A DNA stretch of 64,000 nt from Angiostrongylus vasorum (taxonomy: Eukaryota > Nematoda > Chromadorea > Rhabditida > Metastrongylidae). A program made the position numbers and the translations under genes. The notes beneath the pieces were generated by a model. The model did no database searches. It worked only from the letters and a program-made list of their open reading frames with translations, and was not told where the DNA came from. The first letter of the stretch is position 1. Every line of letters starts with the position of its first letter. Below are positions 34,396 to 45,370 of this stretch, piece after piece. The DNA is taken from positions 1,160,501 through 1,224,500 of the forward strand of contig JADANN010000122.1 of NCBI GenBank assembly GCA_018806985.1. Direction: 5' to 3'.

Positions 34396-35160
34396 ACAAC
34401 TTGCACTAATCCCACATCGGCTTGACAAGAGCTGTTCCTAAGACAGATATCAATTATTTATGCTGAGGTTTGTAAAAAAGTCGGTGTTTTGAATTATAAA
34501 ACACCGTTCATTTGAGCATCCGATACCGTACCTTCAGTATCGCAGCGATATTACTGTTATAAATAGTTACGATTGTCCAGTATCTTAAAACTCGTTAGAC
34601 CCACTATTTTGGAAACCACAACGGGAAAACTGAGAGCAGAAAACAATACCGCGCAGTTGTAGTTATAAACTACACGTTCCAGAATTTGAGTGGAAAGCAA
34701 ATGAGCAGTTCTTGGATGTTCATGCTGTAGGTGAAGACATGTACTATCTCCAGCGCACAAAGATTTCGGTTGTTTCAAATGAATAAGTTAGGCTACTTAA
34801 AAGTAAACTGCTTTCTAAGAAGGAAGAACAAAGAGATTTGGTTCCGTTTCGTTGTTGAGTACGACAATTTCGCTTAGAAGAAAGCTTTATTTCGTGATTC
34901 ATCTATCACATGTAGAAGGCAACAGATGTTTATGGTAGCGCAATCATCCACGCTTTCATTCTTCCAATTCAATTTTAACTTGAATAGCTTAGTTCGCTGC
35001 CAATTCTCCTACAACACTGATTGTTATGCGGGCAGAATATCTGTCAGAATCTGAAAGAATGTAAAATTTGCTTCTATTAGAATAAATAAGAACCAAAAGT
35101 GGATAAGTCGTGCCTGAAAATCATAGCATTATGGTCAAGGGGGACAATAGTAATCTCCAG

Positions 35161-35860
35161 AAGGCGATAAAGGAACGCTCAATGCGATGCGGAAGCCTAA
35201 GGTGAGATTCGAGTCTGACCTGTCGAACGACGACGCCAATTCTGACGGTCAGCAGCTTGTCAGCGAAGCCGATGAGAAAGATCAAGACAAGGTCTCTTTC
35301 ATCAATTTATTGATCAGATTCATTTTCTCCAATTTGTATTTGAATTGAAATGCAGTCTAAAGTAGGACGAATAGAAATTATAAATTTATGAGAGTAAAGC
35401 CGTAAATTTACCAAGTCATTCTCCTGAAGGTAAACGATACTCGTCAATCGCCAACGATAGTTACTTTAAAAAGAACTGTTGTCACAGGATACAGCAGATA
35501 GCTCAGATCTTCAATATTCTAAAACTTTAGCAAAAAATCATCATCAAATTGCGGTATTTTGGGTCGAATTCAAAAGAGAAAGGTGCCCGTTCGCCGACCC
35601 ACAGCATATGTGTCTTCCAAGAGCACCAACAGAGCGAAAGACGAGGACGGGAACATAGACAGGCCGGCGGACACAGATACGCTAGAAATCGGAACTCACG
35701 TATGTTCTTTCTGTATGTGATTCTGTCGATATTCATCGATCTTTGAGTTCTGAGCCATGTCTAAAGTTCTTGACATTTTCCTACTTATAGGAGAAAAGAC
35801 CTGCCAGAGATTCTGTTTTGAGACGATTTAAAAATCCCTTCAAAGCCATTAAAAGCTCTA
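35161..35860 (+). CDS. Unrecognised charged protein, at least three exons, incomplete
   Basis: Three blocks with clean coding character on the plus strand. Exon a (35161-35291, acceptor AATCTCCAG, donor AAG|GTCTCT) contains MRKPKVRFESDLSNDD and SEADEKDQDK. Exon b (35531-35699, acceptor ACTTTAG, donor CAC|GTATGT) contains KRKVPVRRPTAYVSSKST and NIDRPADTDTLEIGTH. Exon c (35791 to about 35860, acceptor CCTACTTATAG) contains EKRPARDSVLRRFKNPFKAI. Exons b and c join in phase 0. Exons a and b do not join in phase with the sites I chose, so an exon or another splice site is missing. Exon c runs straight into an antisense SINE-A without a donor or stop of its own. The product would be basic/acidic and disordered; function is unknown. 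The gene may be truncated by the SINE. Confidence 0.45.
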
Positions 35861-36128
35861 AGGCTCTCGCCGTTGATCAATCCCCTGAGGAGTACCCCAT
35901 GCGCTCGACTTCAACAGACATCGTTAGAGGCGATTGGTTGCATACCTGGCCTACAATGACTCAAGGTGGCCTACCGATGTATCAAATCAGTGCTGCTATC
36001 CTCCCAGACAAGTTTGCTACAAATTTGCCGACCCTGGAGTGACAGAGGCGTTAGTGAGCCTGGGGCACGAGATCGATCCCATATGTATTGCGGGGCACCT
36101 CTAACCACTGCGGTACACGCGCCGCTCT
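35861..36128 (-). repeat. SINE-A (antisense)
   Basis: GCTCTCGCCGTTGATCAATC end abuts exon c of the charged-protein gene; head (CTAACCACTGCGGTACACGC antisense) at the right. Same family as 5515. Confidence 0.7.
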
Positions 36129-36129
36129 A

Positions 36130-37250
36130 GGTATTATCACTTGTAATGTCTATTGAGTTATGGGTAGATATTTCACACATTCCAAATACATGACGGAATT
36201 GACTACACCACGAAAGAAGAAGTAGAACAGCATTGGACCAAACCACTTTCATTCATAGCTGTATCGAAACATCAGCAAGAAAAACAGAACCATTCTCGAC
36301 CTATTTAATTTCTTGGTAAGATCCACTGTTCTGAACCCAACACATAAATCCTTGGCTACGTTAAGCATAGAATGAGAAGCTCACGCAGAATGCTTACTAG
36401 TAAGAACTCTTTCCAAATAATGCTGACCAACTTGGGTTCTTCTACTTATTCCATTTAACGCCTCCTATGTTCCTTATATTCTATATTTCCATGGTAATCA
36501 CTTTTTACTTGTAGAACTGTTATCTGGAGCTAGAAATAGCAACCGTACTTCTGAATACTTGTATTTCGTGCAATATGAACGAAAAAAGAATAGCGTCTAT
36601 GTGAGAAAGATTATTTTTTAGACCTCAAACAAGTCGCCTAATCTGGAAAATAGGCTAGATCAACTATCGGTGAAACACGAACATGATGATCGTTCTCCAG
36701 AGCGGTACGACCGAACATCGTTATCCTAAGAATCGCGAGAGGTGGATAATAAATAGAATACGTCGACTTCCAAAGCTTCCAACTTACTTCACGAGTGCAA
36801 GCACGAAGCAATTTGTTGTTCTTAATATCCCCTATTTGTTTCTTTGTGATTTTCCTACGCAACAAAAGACCACATGGTACTTTTATTAGAACCTTCAGAG
36901 TTGTTGTAGTCATATATCATGACAGAAAACGGCAATAAATAACGAATGATCAATATAATCGCTCCTCAGAGAAGAACAAAAAAACAACATAGAAAAGTTT
37001 CTCATAACAGATGAGTAGATAAGATAAACTCGAGGAAGAAGAAACCAAAACACAAACTGGCTATTGATCAAGTTTTAGTGTCATGCTCAAGCGCTTCATC
37101 TGCCTCACAAAATTTTGGTTTCATGCAATCCTCCACATACGCGACTTCTAAAGGTGAGACTGCCACACCATTCCATATTGACACTTCTTTGCTTAGATCT
37201 AAATATACGTCCATAATCATATGAAATTGTTACTTTTTATTTTTACTGCT
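36130..37250. other. No recognisable gene
   Basis: The open frames around 36640-36910 on both strands overlap each other and have no known domain or splice support. No repeat family was recognised. Confidence 0.4.
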
Positions 37251-37251
37251 A

Positions 37252-37603
37252 CATGACCCGTCTTCAGGTATACTGTGCGGATCCAAGCACTTCCACATTC
37301 GATCCGTTTCCTCGCATCCACTATCCACGAAGATCTTCCAACCTTTATTATGTTTGGCTTCGGCTACTGCTTGAGGATTTCCACTTCATCTTGAATGTCG
37401 TAGAATGCTGGTCGAGTCAATTCTCCCTGGAGTCCTGGGATAGCCGAGCTGGAGCGCTCCCAATTGGATTGCAGAGTGATTTCTTGCCGGGCAAATCTGG
37501 TGCCAATTTCCCGACCTCGGAAGGATGAAGGTCTTGGTTGGCCTATCGAACTTGCACCATGCTCGTGATGACCGACACCACTATCACTGTGCTATCCGCC
37601 CCC
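37252..37603 (-). repeat. SINE-B (antisense)
   Basis: Complete antisense copy, ending in CATGCTCGTGATGACCG...CACTGTGCTATCCGCCCC, about 150 nt downstream of the ILF2 stop codon. Confidence 0.75.
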
Positions 37604-37754
37604 TCTATCATATGGAATACCTTCAATGAAACAGACACTGTACGTGAAACTACCAATATTTTTAGCGGCGATCAAACATTGTTTGAAAAATGTACTTAAA
37701 AAAGGGAAGGGCTCATAACTACATCTGTCTGTTTGAATTCATTTTTATGTGAGT

Positions 37755-37777
37755 TTAACAGATTGACAGGACTCCAT
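37755..37777 (-). CDS. ILF2: ILF2 exon 10 (terminal)
   Basis: Acceptor AAACTTAG; reads DGVLSIC then TAA. Aligns with the WDGVIVTP segment of vertebrate NF45, after which the worm protein stops. Confidence 0.6.
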
Positions 37778-40187
37778 CTAAGTTTCAAATGTACAATATC
37801 ATCTTACCAATGCCAATTTTCGTCGGATCTGTCCCCAAAACAGCAGCATGGCCACCATTACAAATAACTCGCAGTAAAGTCTGTGCAGTACTACATACAA
37901 GGTCCTGCAATTCGCCACCTCGATTAATGAATCAAGACTTATGTTATCTCCAAAATTATTCTATATAGAAAAACGACAAGAACTTGCCATATCTTCAAAT
38001 GAGAGATCATAACCTATTCGCATTCCTGGCTCGGTGGGGTCAAACAATGCAGGACTTCCAGGTAAAAATATCCCCTGAATCATAATAGTCATCAGTCTGA
38101 GCATCTCATGAGCACTATGCAGACTTAAAAAAAACCGCGGCGAAAACAAATACGTTCTCTTATTGAGGTTTCGGTTGCCTAGAAATAAGTAGAAACCATT
38201 CGCTAGCACACGGCTCAGAATTACATACCTGTAGCAAGAGCTTCAAACACTCTTCTAAAAGCAGGACCAAGAGGTAACGGCTGTCGGTTCGCGGTGTTCA
38301 TAACGGCAAAATGAGCCTCAAAACAGAGTGATAAGTGTGAAGCTGTTATGTGTTTGATATAAAGTCAACCAATAACACGTGCCAAGTATTCGATGACCCA
38401 CACTGACAGTGGTTGAAGACCGCTATGACGTCGCCGTATGTCTTTCAATACTCGGACTAACACCTTAAAAGGAGACTGTAACGTAGCTTCTTCAAACCAA
38501 ACAACGTGTCGAAGGGCATGGTGATTAATCATCATCACACGCTCTGCCACTGAAACTTGTAGAACGGCTAAATAGTCCCAGAATATCTTCGTCATGACCA
38601 CAAAAACCAGATCAAAGATTCCATAAAACAAAATAAAAGTCACAGTGAAGATCAGGTTCCAAATTTGGAGCATTGCTAGGAAGCGTTGTGATGAGGATAC
38701 GTACTTGAACGTTAGCAGCAGCCAAAAGACAACCGTATTCACGTGAAACACATGAGACGACTATAAAAATAGGTTAAAAACGTAAAACACGTGAAATGCA
38801 TCATTGTCACATAAGGTTACCTTCTTTTTGAGCTCTTAACTCCTCTGCCAACTTATTACCCAAAGCAGCTACTGCCTCAACTGGAAAGAATCCGATAAAT
38901 TTTGGAAATCTTGATTACCTAGACCTACTCTCCTAATCAAACAGCACTGAAGTTGATGTACCTCAAAAAAAGGCTTACATGTGGGAAGCGTCTGCATGAC
39001 AATTACAATATCGGCAACAGTATGGCCAATAAGAGCAGTATCCTTCTTCATCGAACCCACTTCACGATATTCATCGAATTTCTGCAGAATATCACACAGC
39101 ACTAATTTTAGGTGCATTCGCCTGCAATTTAAAGAAAAAGCCAGTAAGAAAAAAACTTACAACACCAGGAACGCAATCAGGTGTACTCATGACTTTATCG
39201 AGCGCCGTTTTTACTTTCAGAACCAGCGCCGCCACAGCCGCACGTTCAGAATCGGTAGGGGTAAGAGCCGTAGCACGTGCTACCACATCCTAATACAAAA
39301 AGGTCATAATTACTGGGCTTCCGAAACAAATGACAGCCAAAATCTTAGCAACACGAATATTTCCGAGAACATCGATAGTACTCGAAAACGTCGTATTGTC
39401 GAAAGATCTCCGCTATTTTCAACATTCTTGCTTGTTGTTTAGCTCGATAGAGACAATAGGCTATAGGATTATCGCCATTCTTGTCTTAGACAGCACGTTA
39501 TGTTAGTTCGTAGACTTAGGAATGTTTTATGCTTCACAACAATTAAGCCTACATTCTATTCTCCAGGCCAAACACAAATATGTCTTATACCCAACCATTA
39601 ACAAGGCAAATAATACCACAAACTGCAAAGTAGGAATAATTGGTAAGAACACTAAAGCGTTGAAATTCTAAACAGATACGGCTCTCCGTTTTCCAGTAGT
39701 AGGATATCCCACGTCATCTACTTCACAGATGCCCAAGCTCCGCATGAAAACACCTGCTTTATTTTTCTAAAATATGACATTATTTAACATTAAACTGATC
39801 TGTTTCTTAAAAGCAGGGGCAAGAAAGCCATACACCATGTCATAACTGACTAAGAGAGAGCTCATACAGTTGCTTCTTATGACTTCTCTTCGCTGCAGCA
39901 ATGCTAAGGTTAACCGAGAAACGTGGTTCAAGATGATACCTTTCCACACTACAAGAGTCCACTCCCCGAGTCTTGCGCTAGGAAATGTACTACCGGGAAC
40001 TAAATAAAATTATCCCTTCTTTGAAAGTATTTACCTGAGTAAGTTGTGCGTCATTATTTTCATTGATCCTAACGAAAACATCGTTTGCGAGATGTACATC
40101 AAAAGGAGGAGGTCGTACTGGAAACGTAGGCCCTCCCACAAAGCCTCCACGACCCCGAGGATCCCCTCGGTATCCGCCGCCTCGCAT
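37755..40187 (-). CDS. ILF2: NF45/ILF2-type DZF-domain protein, ten exons
   Basis: Orthologue-like to NF45 (interleukin enhancer-binding factor 2), a nuclear DZF-domain protein. In animals it pairs with NF90-type or ZFR-type partners on structured RNA; the DZF fold is a catalytically dead nucleotidyltransferase. Exons: 40187-40035, 39289-39161, 39081-38979, 38880-38821, 38760-38644, 38549-38377, 38316-38229, 38074-37988, 37904-37808, 37777-37755. The N-terminus is an RG-rich tail ([16 protein letters not shown]), followed by [13 protein letters not shown]. Conserved blocks run in order: [93 protein letters not shown] and [11 protein letters not shown]. It ends DGVLSIC, lacking the long acidic tail of vertebrate NF45 (about 342 versus 390 residues). 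The ATG sits directly on a TTTTATTACAG splice site. The exon 7/8 junction is one base out of phase and the exon 8 donor is GC. Confidence 0.85.
37808..37904 (-). CDS. ILF2: ILF2 exon 9
   Basis: Acceptor AATTGCAG, donor ATTG|GTAAGA, 97 nt. [20 protein letters not shown]. Confidence 0.8.
37988..38074 (-). CDS. ILF2: ILF2 exon 8
   Basis: Acceptor GATTCAG, GC donor ATG|GCAAGT, 29 codons. [20 protein letters not shown]. It needs phase 0 entry, whereas exon 7 leaves in phase 1. Confidence 0.75.
38229..38316 (-). CDS. ILF2: ILF2 exon 7
   Basis: Acceptor CTGTTTTGAG, donor ACAG|GTATGT, 88 nt ending in phase 1. [20 protein letters not shown] and RRVFEALAT. Confidence 0.75.
38377..38549 (-). CDS. ILF2: ILF2 exon 6
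   Basis: Acceptor AAGTTTCAG, donor CGT|GTTATT (weak). Contains [28 protein letters not shown] and [12 protein letters not shown]. The weak donor may be misplaced by a codon. Confidence 0.75.
38644..38760 (-). CDS. ILF2: ILF2 exon 5
   Basis: Acceptor TTTTTATAG, donor CACT|GTGACT, 117 nt. Contains [19 protein letters not shown] and LEPDLH. Confidence 0.8.
38821..38880 (-). CDS. ILF2: ILF2 exon 4
   Basis: Acceptor TTTCCAG, donor GAAG|GTAACC, 60 nt, phase 1 to 1. [20 protein letters not shown]. Confidence 0.8.
38979..39081 (-). CDS. ILF2: ILF2 exon 3
   Basis: Acceptor ATATTCTGCAG, donor ACAT|GTAAGC. Contains [20 protein letters not shown], the best-conserved part of the nucleotidyltransferase-like fold. 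Confidence 0.8.
39161..39289 (-). CDS. ILF2: ILF2 exon 2
   Basis: Acceptor TTGTATTAG, donor GTT|GTAAGT, 43 codons, phase 0 to 0. Contains [20 protein letters not shown], equivalent to the helix before the DZF core. Confidence 0.8.
40035..40187 (-). CDS. ILF2: ILF2 exon 1
   Basis: 51 codons from ATG to CAG|GTAAAT, phase 0. RG-rich start then PFPFDVH-type block ([15 protein letters not shown]). The 3' splice site TTTTATTACAG touches the ATG. Confidence 0.8.
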
Positions 40188-40579
40188 CTGTAATAAAACA
40201 GATGCCTGTGAAACTTTTGAAGCTATCCACTTATAAACAAAAAAAAATGAGGACCCAGTATTTCCGCTATAAAAAAACATGCAGCATTTGCAGGATGAAC
40301 ACTGCCGATGCCAATGCCGAATTGGTGGTTCATTCAATGACCCCAAATGACAAAACACATGGGATTTTCACCATGGTTACTTTTTCCAAGGCCTCGAGGA
40401 AACACGAGTCGACAACGACCACCCTCTCCTGAACGGCCACAAAAACAGCGACCCTCACCCGCAAAAAATAAGAAGGAAGACTACTAGGTATAGCAGCAAA
40501 TCACATGAGTAGATGGAGACGAAAACCAAAAAGCCGAACTTCTCCATACGTAGCTAATACCTAAAACCAGAGAAAACCA

Positions 40580-40740
40580 GATGAGAGACAGCCAAACGAA
40601 GGACCCGCATGGTGGTGGTGGTGAACGCGTTAGCCCCCAGGAAAGGATGATAGCGCGTTCGTTCTCCACCGCAGACACCTGCGGTCCGGAGTTTTGCAAA
40701 TATCTCAGCATCATTGTAGTTGTAAACGCAAAGATTCTGG
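40580..40740 (+). repeat. SINE-C copy in the ILF2 5' intron region
   Basis: CGAAGGACCCGCATGG, AACGCGTTAGCC and CCGCAGACACCTGCGG blocks. It lies between ILF2 exon 1 and the upstream exon-like block at 40931 and is absent from the duplicate at 48.7-49.08 kb. Confidence 0.7.
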
Positions 40741-40930
40741 AAAAATCACATACACCCGTTCACTACAGATAAAGAAGACGTCGAAAAACATCGAACTACA
40801 AGTAAACTAGGAAGTCGTACGAGAACGAACTTTTGCATACTTGTAATAAATGTAACCATTCTAGCCGAGAAAAAACAGAAAAAAAACAAAAAATAAATGG
40901 GGAAAAAAAGTAAAGAATACTAGTACTCAC

Positions 40931-41042
40931 CGACTTGAGCCTCATCCAGTGACGCCGTGACATCGATTGTGGCAGACGTGGCGGTCAGCTCGCGACCAGC
41001 GATGAGTGGTGGCCCTTCGGAATCGATCGGATCGCCGTCCGG
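40931..41042 (-). CDS. Upstream coding-like exon near ILF2
   Basis: On the minus strand an open block runs to a strong donor GTCG|GTGAGT. It is GC-richer than its surroundings and contains IDSEGPPLIAGRELTATSA and TASLDEAQV; possible acceptor AAGTGACAG. The block and its donor are retained in the partial duplicate at 48920-49080. It leaves in phase 1, which is not the phase of the ILF2 ATG frame. It is therefore either a non-coding 5' exon of ILF2 with a fortuitous frame, or an exon of another gene. Confidence 0.3.
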
Positions 41043-41101
41043 CTGTCACTTGCCGTTACCATCATTTCGGTGATATGCGTTGTTTTCTTCGTCTGTTTCA
41101 G

Positions 41102-41262
41102 TTCCTCATGAACAAAGCGCCAGAACGAACGTGACGTTGACGTCGACGAAGACGACGATGATCAACTACCGGCCGACGTTCACCGCAAGACTGCTGTTCA
41201 AAGGGTGGCTGCAAATCGATTTGTCAACCGGCAAGCAAAAAATCGAATGGCCTTTGGAGTGA
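41102..41262 (+). CDS. Isolated plus-strand exon-like block
   Basis: Follows a good acceptor (GTCTGTTTCAG) and is open to TGA. GC-rich, with RTNVTLTSTKTTMINY and FKGWLQIDLSTGKQKIEW. No partner exon was found. It lies head-to-head with the minus block at 40931-41042, so only one of the two may be real. Confidence 0.2.
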
Positions 41263-41264
41263 CA

Positions 41265-42595
41265 TTTTTGGCCGGAACTGGTGAAGCACCATGTTTTTCC
41301 GTCAAGACGCGTGATGACAGAAAAACATATTGACGATGGAGAGAATATTCCTTACCTCTCCATAGTATGCCATGCCGGATTTCTCTGTTGACTTTGAAGT
41401 GCCCTGTTGACTTTGCAAATCAAGCTCCCAACATGTCCAACTTGTCGGTCTCGGAATACGTGGCATCCACTCCAAAGCGGTATATAAGGAATGCCTCTCA
41501 GTATCGGTGCTATTTCATCCTCGGTGAGCAGTAGGTACATTTCCATATGTCACTTGTTCCTCACACTGCTTCTTCAGTCTATTTCAAAGGCTCCTCTCTG
41601 ACAGTCAGTTTCTCTTCTTTCTTTATATTATGCAGATTGATTTCTTCCTTGTTTTCTGGTATGTACATTCCTTGATATCACTATGTCGTCATTGTTCTGT
41701 TAATAATGTCATATAGAACTTTGGCTGCAAAATTTCAGGTCTGACTTAATCACAAATCAGTGGGAACCGCGTGGCAGTACGACATACTCACTCAACACAT
41801 GCACTTCTAAGCGCCTTCACAACAGACGGTGTTGCCGTCGGTTATTCTTTGGATCGGTACGTTCTTGAGCTTCCTGAAGAAGCTCCTTCTCAGCTGTTTT
41901 ATATCCTGTTGAAATGATGGTCCACAGAAGACGTTTTATAGCAGTTTTGTTAAATTTCTTTCAGCTCGGTCTGATTATGGAAGTAGAAGTTCGTTTTAGA
42001 GAGCTTTATTTTCACTAGCGAGCGGTCGCATTGTTGTTAACAAGTAGTTTTCGTTTTCAAGCTCAAAGTTCAATCTCAGCTCATGACGTCCGACTCTCAA
42101 GTTAGCTCGGCTGCCGCTTGAGACCATTCCTCATTTGATCGTGGCTGCATAGATAGTGCAACTTGGCCAAGTCAAAAGCGCGACTCATGAACAGCGCTAA
42201 TTATTCGACGATAACCGATAATTTTTGGTAGCTGGAAGACGTCTGGAATTGGGTACGTTCTGAGAACATGTCATTCTTTCGGAGGAGACTTTGCATTGTC
42301 ACCCTAAATGCATACAGTGTCTGTTCTACACTTTTATTTCATTTCATTGTTTTAAATTCATCGTCTTTGAAAAACTCCAATTTTTATCGTGATCTAACAG
42401 GAAAACTTGTGTCTATTGACAATGATCTCTAGATTCCAATAGTTTTTATTTCAATTGATGAACTTCATTATGAGCTGAGACGTTCTTGTTTAACCCATAA
42501 CGCCCTGGTGCCGTTTTACAAGGCTGGTCCAATCGAACACAAGCAATTTTTTTTGACGATAACAAACAATGTTTTGATAACTAGAGTGCTTCACG
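41265..42595. other. No recognisable gene
   Basis: Short frames only (for example 41352-41546 minus), none with known content. No SINE head. Confidence 0.4.
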
Positions 42596-42599
42596 ACGG

Positions 42600-42975
42600 T
42601 TTACCGCTTCATAGTGGCTAGGAGGTGTTCCTGGGTGTCGAGCTGTCATGTACAGCGGAGGGATTCATCCTCATGGCAGGGTCTCCCAAGCTGAGAACGA
42701 GTCCGGCGTTTCCATCATGAAGCCTAGCTAAGATTAAACCAATACCAGGATCCACCGCCATCCTGGTATCAAACTAGTCTCATGGTGGCAAATCTCCCTC
42801 TGATCCACAAGGGCTGCTACTGTTTGTGGTGGTGAAGGCCTGGGGCAGACTTTGGCCAGGCTGACTTCGGAACTCCAGGGAAACACCATGCCTAAGCCAG
42901 CAAAACTCCGAACAATGGAGATTATGCTGAGGTCCGCACAACCAGTAATGACGGGACGCCCAAGTACCTAAGTAA
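42600..42975 (-). repeat. Repeat F (inverted)
   Basis: Contains the reverse complement of the repeat F blocks (CTCATGGTGGCAAATCTCC, GTGGTGGTGAAGGCCTGG). It ends in an AAGTACCTAAGTAAGTA tail. The longest copy in the window. Confidence 0.6.
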
Positions 42976-43639
42976 GTAGAGTGCTTTGCGACTTCTGAAC
43001 ATAAAAGAATTGTAGAGGAGATTTTGCCTTTTTGTTGTACGGTTGTGAATGATATTTATGCTGCAGTGTGTTACTGTGGTCCATCACGCAAAACGTTGCT
43101 TGAAACTTGAAGGGACTTTGCACCCATTTTGAGTCTATTTTGGTGTTTTTTATATCCATATATTCTATACAATGATCATAATGGTTAAAATGAAAGCAAC
43201 AGTTAATTGTTGGTCATATCGGTCCATAAACTTTTTAGAAAAAAGTTAGACTTGCGCAATCTCAATTGACGACCACTTCTACTTCGGTCTTGATCAACTC
43301 TTCAAGAGTAACAGTGAACAAATGGGAGTACGGAGAATAACGTGAAGCCTCGACCGCTTTCTGTCTATGGAACTGGCGAAAGCGAATTGGCAATAGAAGA
43401 TGGTCGAAGTTATGATGTCAATGGTGAGTGCTCATGCGGTAGAATGCTTCATAACCTCTTAATCTTCGATGAAAACTAGGCTTCTATCAATATAAATTAG
43501 TTGGACTGATACACATAACCGAGAGATTTTTATAAGTTATTTATGGCCGACATTTGGGAGCTGGGCGAAATATGTGAGGACGAGGATGAAAAAAAAAGCT
43601 AAATATTGTGAATGCAACTACAGCCTCAGCTTAACTGGG

Positions 43640-43870
43640 TTTAATGCCGATGTGGGCTCACCAGCACCAGATCAGTCCCGGTGACGGGTGATTGCTGACG
43701 GCACAGATCGATAAGAACTAGCTGAGAGGCAAGCGAAACGAAGAACCCGCATGGTGTGGTGCCGAACGCGTTACTCCCGGAAAGGACAATAGCGCGTTCG
43801 TTCCCCACCGCAAACACCTGCGGTCCGGAGTTTTGCAAATATCTCAGCAATCTTGTGGTTGTATGTGAGG
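43640..43870 (+). repeat. SINE-C copy (5' truncated)
   Basis: GTGACGGGTGATTGCTGACG through CTAGCTGAGAGGCAAGCG to CCGCAAACACCTGCGG and GCAATCTTGTGGTTGTAT. It lacks the tRNA head seen at 60490. Confidence 0.7.
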
Positions 43871-43874
43871 ACGT

Positions 43875-45170
43875 TTATTCACGCGTTATAAATTGTAGAA
43901 AATATCAAACACGGGAGAAGGCAAGAGAATCAGATCAGCACTCTGAAACATTACGTATTCTTACTTGACGAGTCACTTAGGAAAGACCAAACCCATAAAG
44001 AAGCCATACTAACGATTAGTTATCCCATCACATTTCAAGGTTGTCCACTAATCCATTGTTGGTGAATGAGCCATACCATTACTTGCACCCATATCTGCCG
44101 CTCTTGATGGGGGTGGAAGTGGCAGAACTTGTCGAGCACTAGGATGTTTTTTTCATAGGCAACGGAGATGGAATAGCCACAATGCCTCATCATGATGTTC
44201 ATCTTAACGTAGGAAGTTTTCAAAAGTTCCATGACGAATAGCAAATACGAGCTCATGAGGATTTATTATTAGAGGCACCTCTATAGAAATTGATGAACCT
44301 GGATACTGTCTGGTTACTCACATGCTTCCATCGTTCTAGCTAACAACATCGCAGCACAAGAGTTTCCGTCTTGTGTTTTGCATCTTTGTCGTATTCAACG
44401 AGTTGTATGAATGGGAAACGCTGGCGAATCGTGAAACAACCAAATCCAAACATTTTGAAAACATAAAAAAATGACTTCGGAGAACGATTGCTAGGAAATG
44501 ACGAGAATGTGAAGAGAAAATGCGAATCACTTGGCATGGAATGGTATTTTTTTCGCAAACTTGTTATCGTTAAAAAACCCTCCGGAAGTGAACATACAAC
44601 CGTAAAGTAAGAATGAGAAAGTGCTGACCAACTTTCACACTCATAACAGTTTGAAACACTCATAACAGTTTGTTTGAAACTTAACAGAATTGTTTCGGAC
44701 AGAAAAAAACCAAATGTATGACTTCTGCAAACGAAGGTTAGCCATGTTGTTCAAACGAATCGGCCAGCAAAAGCTTACTTTCTTTATTATTTCGGGGTTT
44801 CCAAATAATTACAAATGATTTCTATTCTTTCAAGCAACACTAACATAGCTGATAGCTCATCCAGCTGCTTGTATTTGTTTTTCCTTCAATGAGAACGGCT
44901 CCATCATCAAAGGGTTATGATGATCTTCATCAAATGTGAGAAAATGACGCAATTTCTCGTAATACATTGTTTGAACTAGCAAAAATTTTAGTAGATGAAT
45001 GTTCAATGCTTAAATTCAAATTCCGCTTTGTGCTACGGTTCTTGTGGTGCAGTGAAATGTTAAGTGGAATTGGAAAAAATATTCCGTATGAGGTCGGATT
45101 GCAAACAGTAGTACACACCTTAAAAATCGACTTTCATCAAACTTCGGCGGGAACAATTAATGATCATTTG
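43875..45170. other. No recognisable gene
   Basis: Minus frames at 44035-44256 and 44340-44663 are the longest. The first reads like ordinary protein (VLDKFCHFHPHQERQIW) but matches nothing I can name and has no splice support. Confidence 0.35.
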
Positions 45171-45175
45171 TATGA

Positions 45176-45370
45176 TTGAGCTGAGACGAAGCTGATATCA
45201 AAAACTTTTATTCGGCTAACGTTTCGACGTCTACGTCTTCTCTATTGCCCCGCTGATCCGAGTCGATAGTCCACAACTGGACGTTGACGCGATGTGGTTG
45301 TTCGTGGTCGCATCGAATCGAATTCAGTTAAGGGAGCACCACTCAAATGAGGAACTTCATCGACGGTGCC
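45176..45370 (+). repeat. Foldback/MITE family D end
   Basis: GCTGAGACGAAGCTG edge, CGGCTAACGTTTCGACGTC, then GGGAGCACCACTCAAATGA. Same layout as 27795. Confidence 0.55.

Noticed and set aside
43341..43423. Exon-like block with KPRPLSVYGTGESELAIEDG and donor AATG|GTGAGT
   Set aside because: The composition and donor are good, but no acceptor, start codon or partner exon in phase was found. It was left out of the gene list.
44035..44256. Minus frame as a transposase C-terminus
   Set aside because: It has a tempting ending but no catalytic residues, no inverted repeats and no similar copy elsewhere in the window.
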